This document shows, one piece after another, positions 1 to 6,477 of a stretch of 64,000 bases of DNA (position 1 is its first letter; each line of letters opens with the position of its first letter). The notes beneath the pieces were generated by a model. That model was not told the DNA's origin, did no database searches, and saw only the letters and a list, made by a program, of their open reading frames with translations. The translations under genes and the position numbers were made by a program. The stretch covers positions 1 through 64,000 of the forward strand of contig NZ_JABSNU010000009.1 in the NCBI RefSeq assembly GCF_013266735.1, given 5' to 3'. Source of the stretch: Pedobacter foliorum (GTDB taxonomy: Bacteria; Bacteroidota; Bacteroidia; Sphingobacteriales; Sphingobacteriaceae).

Positions 1-41
1 TGTTGATAATAGGGCTTAAAAACGGGTTTCTTGTTGGCCAT
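1..41 (-). mobile_element. N-terminus of a probable IS1182-family transposase (cut by window edge)
   Basis: An ATG on the minus strand at position 41 opens a frame reading MANKKPVFKPYYQ before the window ends. IS1182-family transposases commonly begin with a similar K-P-x-F-K-x-Y-x-Q stretch. Only 13 complete residues are visible, so the family call is recognition of a short motif, not a domain match. The DNA between here and the terminator at 159-200 would hold the end of the element, but I could not identify its terminal inverted repeat. Confidence 0.42.
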
Positions 42-158
42 ATCTACTACTGATTTACATCATAAATGTATGAAAATCAATAAGTTAAATCAAATTTAAA
101 ACGAAAAAAAACAACTTAAATCGTTAATAATCAAGACTATAGGAATACGGGTAGACGC

Positions 159-200
159 AAAAGAGCCCGTATCACGATTTATGATACAGGCTCTTTTTTA
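159..200. terminator. Bidirectional rho-independent terminator
   Basis: A 14-bp stem pairs 161-174 with 182-195 across a 7-nt loop, with one C-A mismatch. It is followed by a T run on the plus strand and preceded by an A run that would act on the minus strand. On the minus strand it could end a transcript coming from the DUF917 gene, shielding or bordering the insertion-sequence edge. Confidence 0.7.
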
Positions 201-243
201 TGCGCCTATTTTTTAAGATCTATAAACTGAAGGAATTTGCTGC

Positions 244-330
244 TTTTTGGGTTCTATCTCTCCTTCGACTTTGCTACCTATCTGGTTCGCCCTTTGTTCG
301 GCTGTGGTCGAACGAGGTCCGAACAAGGTC
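244..330. repeat. Array A: degenerate 11-nt tandem repeat, about 8 units
   Basis: Read on the minus strand from 330 downward, the sequence splits into successive units of 11 nt (one of 10) beginning at 330, 319, 309, 298, 287, 276, 265 and 254. The best units are GACCTTGTTCG, GACCTCGTTC and GACCACAGCCG, and later units drift (AACAAAGGGCG, AACCAGATAGG, TAGCAAAGTCG). The loose consensus is RACC-N5-CG. The array lies between the terminator at 159-200 and the 3' end of the DUF917 gene. Its period matches two other arrays in this window although the core motif differs. Confidence 0.55.
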
Positions 331-550
331 AGTTTAAAGGTGGTGTAAAAGACGACTATATTTTAGGCCGAAAATTAAATCCTTTTAGGACCTGAAACCA
401 AACCAGTACATCGAAAGAACGCTACGAATTCAGTTCATTTTTCAACTAACTGACATTCATTTACGTTGCTAAAATAAATATAAGAAAAATATATTATCAC
501 ACAAAAAAACACTCCATTAAGTCGCTATTGCTGAACGGATTAAGCATATT

Positions 551-1696
551 TTAAACCGGAGTATGAATTAGGCGAACCAATAGATCAGCCAAACCCTCTT
601 CTACTGACAACTGATACTTTAACTCACCAAAATATGCAAACTCTTGTAATTGTTCTTTAAATAGAAGCAAACGTCCAGGTTGCTTTAAAGCTTCATGGGC
701 ATCAATAGCCAGTAAAAATACCTCATCTCCTTGCTTTATTTCAGCATTGGTAATGGCTGAGCCATCTGTTTTGAGATACCCAATGCTTGCAGGAGCCGTT
801 AACATTGGCCCTGGTTGGTTGGAATTGTACAATATAAGACTCTCATTTTGTACCAATACACTAATTGTTGTGTCGCTTAGCACATCATGGATTACTACCT
901 GCGAATAATCAAATGCCCCCTCTTCTTTATTTTGGATACTTTGTACTATACCCTGACCAAGTAGACAAGCTTTTCTTTCATTCACAAAACTCAAACATCC
1001 AGCGCCAATTTGAATTCCTTTTTGGAGGCAATCAATTATTTCTCCACAAGCCATAGCATAGCTCAACGAATTCCTCACTGCATATTTTAATAACGAATCT
1101 ATCCGCGACGGCCATAAAGCCAAACTTCCTGAATTTCCAAATAATGCCAATCCGGTTATAGGACGAAGCATACTATCTAAGTCGGCTACCTTATCAATTT
1201 GCAACAAAAGAAAATCACCCTTATCATTCGCTATTACAGCCGGACAGGGTGGTAATTCACTAAATGTAGCAAGTGGTAAAACTGGTACTGCGCGTCCGGC
1301 ACCATCAATATCCAATACCGGTACACCATAATGCGCCGCTACAACAAACGGCACCATGCAATTCTCCGGTCCCGTTTCTATAGGTAAAACGAAAGCTAAA
1401 GAGGCTCCAATTGTTCGTTGCATTTGTAGCGACAATTCATTAAATGCTGTAGCAATTGCCTCATACTGTTTTTCTTCTTGAGCGGAATTTGCACCAATAT
1501 CGGCAATCACACACCCCATTGCAGAGGATTCAAAAGAATGGTCAAGTGCACTCAACAATTGCACTTTTCCTGAAGGCGCTGTTTCTACGATATATTTAAG
1601 TAAAGCATATGCCGCAGCTTTATTGCCGCCACCTCCGCTTCCCAATAATGCCGCTCCTTCAATGATGTGATGAAGTTTTTCGCTACTTATTTCCAT
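551..1696 (-). CDS. DUF917 family protein
   Basis: This 381-aa protein has the glycine-rich motif GAALLGSGGGG at about residues 14-24, which is the hallmark of the DUF917 / S-methyl-thiohydantoin desulfurase-like family. It also has long segments typical of that family, such as MVPFVVAAHYGVPVLDIDGAGRAVP around 113-137. Family members are usually found with hydantoinase or ring-opening enzymes, and one branch removes sulfur from thiohydantoins; the substrate here is unknown. No signal peptide or membrane segment is seen, so it should be cytoplasmic. It stands alone on the minus strand, divergent from the next gene, with a possible promoter element (TATAATTTG on the minus strand) at 1737-1745. 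Confidence 0.8.
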   Translation of the reverse strand: MEISSEKLHHIIEGAALLGSGGGGNKAAAYALLKYIVETAPSGKVQLLSALDHSFESSAMGCVIADIGANSAQEEKQYEAIATAFNELSLQMQRTIGASLAFVLPIETGPENCMVPFVVAAHYGVPVLDIDGAGRAVPVLPLATFSELPPCPAVIANDKGDFLLLQIDKVADLDSMLRPITGLALFGNSGSLALWPSRIDSLLKYAVRNSLSYAMACGEIIDCLQKGIQIGAGCLSFVNERKACLLGQGIVQSIQNKEEGAFDYSQVVIHDVLSDTTISVLVQNESLILYNSNQPGPMLTAPASIGYLKTDGSAITNAEIKQGDEVFLLAIDAHEALKQPGRLLLFKEQLQEFAYFGELKYQLSVEEGLADLLVRLIHTPV

Positions 1697-1795
1697 AGTC
1701 GTAGATAATAATTAATTTCACTAAATTAGTTTCTTACAAATTATACATTTTTCGATAAATGTCTTGCTTTTTCACAAATTTGAATATGACTAATC

Positions 1796-2455
1796 ATGTA
1801 CGTACTTGTAGATAACAATTGGTACCTGCCTTATCAGGAAATAAAAGATGATTTTCAAACGGGTGACGTTTTATTAGTCCATGGCCGCTACGAATTCAGT
1901 ATTGCTATTGAAGCAGTTCAGTGGTCGCCCTTTTCTCATGTTGCGATGATTGTGAGGGCAGAAGACATCGGACTTGCAGGTAAAGCTCCTGAATTACTTC
2001 TTTGGGAAGCAAATTCTTTGACTAATTTACCCGACGTCATCACAGGACAGGCAAAACCAGGCCCTATGCTAGTTGATTTTGAACAACGTCTTAGCACAAC
2101 GGCCAAAGATTTTGAAGACGTGAAATTTGCATTCAAACCCCTTTACTTACCAAAAGAAACAGTAATAGGACCTGCATTACAACAATTGATGCCAACCGTT
2201 AATCAAGCTGGATTTCCTACTGATGAAGAAATGGCTAGTCGTTTTTTCGACGGGCGTTACCGAGGCATAGCCGCTCCTACCGATGCCTTTTTCTGTAGTG
2301 AGCTCTTAGCATATACATTCATGGAAATGGCCATATTGGGAACTAAATATCCAATTAATGCTTACGCACCTAAAGACTTTTCTGATGAGGGGACAGTTCG
2401 TTTGCGTCAACGTGCTTATTTCGGAAACGAACGTTTCTTTTACCCGCCATTATAA
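1796..2455 (+). CDS. YiiX-like permuted papain-fold (NlpC/P60 superfamily) hydrolase
   Basis: The 219-aa product carries the three landmarks of the permuted papain-like YiiX/YebB group in the expected order: GDVLLVHG followed by FSHVAMIV (candidate catalytic His), LLWEAN (acidic third residue) and FFCSELLAYTF (candidate catalytic Cys). Such enzymes cleave or transfer amide or ester bonds in lipids or cell-wall peptides. There is no signal peptide, so it probably acts in the cytoplasm. The ATG at 1796 is the first start in frame and is divergent from DUF917. A physiological substrate cannot be read from the sequence. Confidence 0.72.
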   Translation: MYVLVDNNWYLPYQEIKDDFQTGDVLLVHGRYEFSIAIEAVQWSPFSHVAMIVRAEDIGLAGKAPELLLWEANSLTNLPDVITGQAKPGPMLVDFEQRLSTTAKDFEDVKFAFKPLYLPKETVIGPALQQLMPTVNQAGFPTDEEMASRFFDGRYRGIAAPTDAFFCSELLAYTFMEMAILGTKYPINAYAPKDFSDEGTVRLRQRAYFGNERFFYPPL

Positions 2456-2521
2456 TATTTGCAATTGTGTTTTGATGTTATTGTGATTCTGCCAAAAAGC
2501 AAAACCACAATAGTTATAACA

Positions 2522-5347
2522 TCAAATCTCTGAAGAAGAAATATAATTAGTAGGATAACATCCAAACGCAATCTTAGCTACTCCCTTCGTTTTAGGAAGA
2601 TTGCTAGCTGGATCGATAACTGCATAAATCGAATAGTTAGTTATACTGCCTGTTAAAGGCAAACTTACGGCTTCGAAAACACCTACGGCTGAGCTTCTCG
2701 GACCTATTGGATTTAGCTGTATTTGTTTGATAAGGACGCCACCAGCTGCTGGATTCCCATTGTAAATGGCAACTGGCAGTTGATTTGTTGCAGCATAAGT
2801 ATCATTATGAACAGTAACAAAAACATCTGTCAAAGATGTATTTAGTAGATTTTCGGCAAAATCAATATCCCTGCTAAATTGCTTAAATGAATCAGTTTGA
2901 CCCCAGGGAAGATAAAAGCACGGATCAGGATTACTGAACTGCTTTGCATACCATAAACTACTATTTGGAATGGTAACGGCGTAATCTACCTTTAAATAAT
3001 GTCCTGTTTTACTCCAATATACAAATGGCTGAACGGTGTAGGTTTTCTCAAGATCGATGGAATCTGCCGGCATATAGGTCATATTGATGTTAGTCGACTC
3101 AGTAAACTCAATATCATGAGTAGAAGTTTTACTTTTCGAATAATCATCATCAAAGTTGTGATCCAGACCAAGACTAAACCCTTGTAGAAAATCAGGAGCA
3201 ATGTTAAGCGATTGATTGGTTCCGATGTTTAAATCTTGAGTATAAGTTGTTTGAACAGAAGAAGATGTTTCATTGGTCCAGTTAGCATCTACACTAACTT
3301 GCAGTCCCGCAACTTCCATTAACATATTACAGAAACTACCGTCCGAGGGATTGTAATCTTGTGGTCCAAGAGCGGAGTAAGACAGTACATCTTGCAGGAA
3401 ATGAGACGGCTTATACTGTGAATCCAAATCAAGACCCTGGCATATCTTCAAGTCGCCTGTTGATTGCGGAAAAATAACTAAAAGGCATCCCTTTTTACCT
3501 GTCTGGTCTATTACCGGATATTCCCAGGTATTGTAAACATTCACATTTAGAATGATAATATCGTCTTTTTGTGTTAATACATTGATGCTGGTAGTTATAT
3601 CCTCAAGTTTTTCAGTTGACTTACCAAAATCCTGTCCATAAGTGTTAGTCATGGATTGGTTAAGACTCCCCAGCATATCCAGGCCAAAATTTGCGCTTAG
3701 GGAATCTGAAGTGGTATAAGTTCGGTTTGTATGTAAAGCAAGCGAAGTTTCATTGCTTTGAGATTTATCAAAACTAGTTTGCACTGAAGATCCAGCATCT
3801 TCGAAGTCTTTTAATAATGGTACAACGTTTACTACGGCAATAATTGAATTGACTTGATCTAGTGTGAATGGTTTAGGTGGACCTACTCGGATACTTTTCC
3901 CACTATAATCCCCCAAACAAAGCCCCATATTCATATTAAATCCCTTATTGCTATCATAAGCTAAATTCTGGGAAAATACGCCCGGTATTTGGGTTGGTGT
4001 GGTATGATAAACAACAGGTAAATTGAGATCAACATCTACCTGAACAACAGCTATACTAGTACGTGCATAGCCTTGTTGCGTCCATAGCGAATAGTCCGTA
4101 CCGATTGCTGCAATAACAATTCCGATTCCGGTCGAGTTTTCTAAATAAGCAATTTTCAATTTGAAATCTAGGGAAATGAAACTGTAGCTCGAATCGCCAT
4201 ACATATACCCTGTAGATACAAGAGTTGGTTCCAGCGTATTGGCAAAGCTAAATACTTGTAAGACCAGATAGCCCTTAGTACTTTCATTATTTTGAACTGT
4301 TCCAACCACCAATTCCTCGATGCCATTGTTATTTAAATCTCCTACTGCTATTCGGATGAAGCCAAAATTAGAGGATTGCTGAGACTGCCACACTTGCTGT
4401 AAGATAGGTGCAGGTGACGACTGAAACTGCCAGGTTTGAAGCATAGTCGAGTTGGTACTATTGTTCCAAGCCAACGCAATTCCATCTTGAATAGTAGCAG
4501 AAAGGAATGCACCTGCAGCAATATTGAGACAAGAGATTTCTCCATTTATACAGCCCACAGAGGCAGAAGATTGAAGTGCTAATTGATTGTTATCGAATGT
4601 ATAGACATCTAGGGACAGATTTTTTCCTTCAGCATCCATCTCCCGTTCATAGAAAATTGCAAATTCATCGTTAACCGTTCCTGTAAATACACCAGTTGCA
4701 ATGTCAAAAATATAATTTCCTGCAAGCTTTGGCCCGGTATAACTAACTGGCGAAATCGGATTCAAATCTGCTGAAAAAGTGCTCGACCAGAATTGAATGT
4801 TTCCATCCATATTAACCCAGGCTACCACTAAGTTTGCTATAGTTTCTGGTTGCGTATAACCAATCCATACATTTGAATTCATGCACGCCCCCAATGAAAT
4901 TGATATCGAGGCCGTTATTGCTCCTCCAGGTTCCTCAGTGTAGTTAGCAATTGTTAAAAATAATTGCTGATCATTTTCTGTATAAACCATAGCAACTTCT
5001 TCCTTCCCATCTCCATCCAGGTCGGCTGCACAAAGCGCTACTTTCTTTTCTGTACCAGGATTACCCGTTGATACCTCAATCTCCTGTTGTATTTCAACCT
5101 CCGAGCCATTTTGTGTATTGATTAGCGAGGTGCTAAGTGCTACCAAACTTACCTGGTTGTTAACCCCTTGAAATGCGGTCATTATGCCATCAACTTTTAC
5201 AAGTGTATAATTACCCATTAACGGATCTGCTGTGGGATCATCCTTTAGTATTTTATCCAGGTTGGTGGTTTTACCGACCAAACCCGCTTTGTGTCTTAAT
5301 ATCTTAGAGTTTGTGTGATGCTTAATCATATTTGAATTTTTTAGCAA
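2522..5347 (-). CDS. Large FG-GAP/VCBS-repeat protein with duplicated Ser/Thr-rich beta segment
   Basis: I do not recognise a named family for this 941-aa protein. Residues 1-480 look like a beta-propeller of FG-GAP/VCBS type: two clear Ca-loop motifs are seen, DLDGDGKEE (109-117) and DLNNNGIEE (337-345), each followed by a short hydrophobic strand. Residues 515-605 and 690-770 are two related segments rich in alternating Ser, Thr and Asn, each starting with SSVQT (520 and 696) and each containing an L-G-L-D patch and Y/D/S-rich strands. The pattern resembles amphipathic strands of beta-pore-forming proteins, but that is inference. There is no N-terminal signal peptide, which is odd for a Ca-loop propeller. 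It is the last gene of a minus-strand cassette with the genes at 5410 and 5671. Confidence 0.55.
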   Translation of the reverse strand: MLKNSNMIKHHTNSKILRHKAGLVGKTTNLDKILKDDPTADPLMGNYTLVKVDGIMTAFQGVNNQVSLVALSTSLINTQNGSEVEIQQEIEVSTGNPGTEKKVALCAADLDGDGKEEVAMVYTENDQQLFLTIANYTEEPGGAITASISISLGACMNSNVWIGYTQPETIANLVVAWVNMDGNIQFWSSTFSADLNPISPVSYTGPKLAGNYIFDIATGVFTGTVNDEFAIFYEREMDAEGKNLSLDVYTFDNNQLALQSSASVGCINGEISCLNIAAGAFLSATIQDGIALAWNNSTNSTMLQTWQFQSSPAPILQQVWQSQQSSNFGFIRIAVGDLNNNGIEELVVGTVQNNESTKGYLVLQVFSFANTLEPTLVSTGYMYGDSSYSFISLDFKLKIAYLENSTGIGIVIAAIGTDYSLWTQQGYARTSIAVVQVDVDLNLPVVYHTTPTQIPGVFSQNLAYDSNKGFNMNMGLCLGDYSGKSIRVGPPKPFTLDQVNSIIAVVNVVPLLKDFEDAGSSVQTSFDKSQSNETSLALHTNRTYTTSDSLSANFGLDMLGSLNQSMTNTYGQDFGKSTEKLEDITTSINVLTQKDDIIILNVNVYNTWEYPVIDQTGKKGCLLVIFPQSTGDLKICQGLDLDSQYKPSHFLQDVLSYSALGPQDYNPSDGSFCNMLMEVAGLQVSVDANWTNETSSSVQTTYTQDLNIGTNQSLNIAPDFLQGFSLGLDHNFDDDYSKSKTSTHDIEFTESTNINMTYMPADSIDLEKTYTVQPFVYWSKTGHYLKVDYAVTIPNSSLWYAKQFSNPDPCFYLPWGQTDSFKQFSRDIDFAENLLNTSLTDVFVTVHNDTYAATNQLPVAIYNGNPAAGGVLIKQIQLNPIGPRSSAVGVFEAVSLPLTGSITNYSIYAVIDPASNLPKTKGVAKIAFGCYPTNYISSSEI

Positions 5348-5409
5348 TTAACTATCGGCCGTCAGGATTTTACTCTCCAGGACGGCCGATTCAATTTTAA
5401 CTGTATGTA

Positions 5410-5643
5410 TTACATAAACCTCACATTTAACACTGTGTCCTCTATGTTATTAAATATTACAGACTCACCGAACAGCTTCACTCTTTTGACCTGAGCCGGG
5501 CTTAATGTGGTTTGTTGTGAGGCTCCATTTTGAAAAGTGATTCTAAATGCGCCTATCTGGTTTTGATTTTCCACGACGGTCACTTCAATACTTTGATGTC
5601 CCTCTGGAATTTCTAAATTGTGATGTGGTTGAACAAGTGGCAT
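5410..5643 (-). CDS. Small hypothetical protein of the 941-aa cassette
   Basis: This is a 77-aa protein with no signal peptide. Beta-strand-rich patches (SIEVTVVEN, GAFRITFQNG, VKRVKLFGESVIFNN) and a hydrophobic C-terminus suggest one small beta domain. It sits 27 nt after the upstream 194-aa gene and 62 nt before the 941-aa gene on the same strand, so the three are probably co-transcribed. Function unknown; a chaperone or inhibitor of its large neighbour is possible only by position. Confidence 0.6.
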   Translation of the reverse strand: MPLVQPHHNLEIPEGHQSIEVTVVENQNQIGAFRITFQNGASQQTTLSPAQVKRVKLFGESVIFNNIEDTVLNVRFM

Positions 5644-5670
5644 GATATTTTAATTTAAAGGGTGAAAAAA

Positions 5671-6255
5671 TTACCAGTTACTTATCTGGCTGTTAACTGA
5701 TGAAACAAAATCTTGAAACTGTTGCGAGCTTTGCTGACCGTTCATTAAATCCGATCCAATAGAAATAATTTGCTGCTCGCTGGTACAATACTGATCGATC
5801 TGTACAATTTTAAATTCGAGTGTTGGATCATCTCCAACAGCATCCCCTATTTTCATAACATTATTGTTCAGCAGCTGCCAGGTTGTACTACCTGTTGCCC
5901 AAAACATATAATATGGCTGAGATGTTGGATTCGTAATTGACGTATCCCACGTACTTTGAAACTGTAACCAAAAATTTGTTGTATAACTATTTCCAAAAGG
6001 CACATCCTCTGCACGGGCCATAAACCAAAGGGTCTGGCTCGTACTGCCTAAATTGTAATGTGCATCTGCCCCGTCATCGCCGGGATCATTGGTGCTAAAA
6101 AATGGCTGCGCATATTCTACATAGTAGCTTGAAGCACTGTTAGCGTTAATTGATGCAGGAGGATTCCAATCATTCATCTGGTATTGATGTTTGTTGGTCA
6201 ACGACATTTGAATTGGTGTCGCGTTGTAAATTTTGAGTGTGGCACCTTGTCCCAT
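5671..6255 (-). CDS. Hypothetical beta-sandwich-like protein, first gene of the cassette
   Basis: The 194-aa product begins GATLKIYNATPIQMSL and goes on with a Trp, Tyr and Asn-rich, strand-dominated sequence (NPPASINANSASSYYVEYAQ region, WLQFQSTW, YYMFWATGSTTWQLL). It ends in a Gln and Ser-rich segment with helix propensity (150-194). The start with an N-x-T loop and aromatic strands is reminiscent of small membrane-binding beta-sandwich proteins such as aegerolysins or actinoporins, but no diagnostic motif was found and this remains a guess. No signal peptide. It is the promoter-proximal gene of the three-gene cassette and is preceded by a leader hairpin and phased repeats. Confidence 0.5.
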   Translation of the reverse strand: MGQGATLKIYNATPIQMSLTNKHQYQMNDWNPPASINANSASSYYVEYAQPFFSTNDPGDDGADAHYNLGSTSQTLWFMARAEDVPFGNSYTTNFWLQFQSTWDTSITNPTSQPYYMFWATGSTTWQLLNNNVMKIGDAVGDDPTLEFKIVQIDQYCTSEQQIISIGSDLMNGQQSSQQFQDFVSSVNSQISNW

Positions 6256-6285
6256 AACTATAAGGATTAAATTGTTAATTAATCA

Positions 6286-6324
6286 AGCTTCTGTTTATAT
6301 AGCTATCATGCTATTTCAGAAGCT
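6286..6324 (-). promoter_or_regulatory. Leader hairpin upstream of the cassette
   Basis: An 8-bp perfect inverted repeat (AGCTTCTG at 6286-6293, CAGAAGCT at 6317-6324) encloses a second short pairing (ATAGC/GCTAT). It lies about 30 nt upstream of the start codon at 6255, so it would be in the 5' untranslated region of the cassette mRNA. No T run follows, so it is not a terminator. It may affect translation or mRNA stability. Confidence 0.4.
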
Positions 6325-6373
6325 CATTTGCTGTATACCAAAGTTGTGGAGAAGATGAAAAAATGGCTGTCAG

Positions 6374-6465
6374 ATATTGGACAATGATTCAATTATATTG
6401 GACAATTATGCACGTAAAGCACATATGGCCTCAATATTTGGACATTTCTTCTTAAAAAACGGACA
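6374..6465 (-). promoter_or_regulatory. Four phased GGACA half-sites, candidate operator for the adjacent hybrid regulator
   Basis: Copies of GGACA start at 6379, 6400, 6440 and 6461, that is with spacings of 21, 40 and 21 bp. The first two share the longer word ATATTGGACAAT. Direct half-sites two helical turns apart are the usual layout for AraC-type DNA-binding domains. The sites lie 120-210 bp upstream of the cassette start and immediately beyond the stop codon of a regulator with a C-terminal AraC domain, which makes that regulator the obvious candidate. Confidence 0.5.
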
Positions 6466-6477
6466 GACTTTGAAAGC

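Larger units (their letters stand above)
42..550. other. Non-coding stretch between IS edge and DUF917 gene
   Basis: No gene is supported in this 509-base stretch. It contains a hairpin terminator (159-200) and an 11-nt-period degenerate array (244-330), listed separately. A minus-strand frame of about 50 codons without a start runs through the array down to a TAA at 213-215; I take it as chance or a decayed remnant because an 11-nt period cannot keep reading frame. The rest (331-550) is AT-rich with no recognised signal. Confidence 0.6.

Noticed and set aside
213..360. Minus-strand frame of about 50 codons without start, 213-360
   Set aside because: It has no start codon and overlaps an 11-nt-period repeat that cannot preserve frame. 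It might be a decayed gene end but is not supportable.
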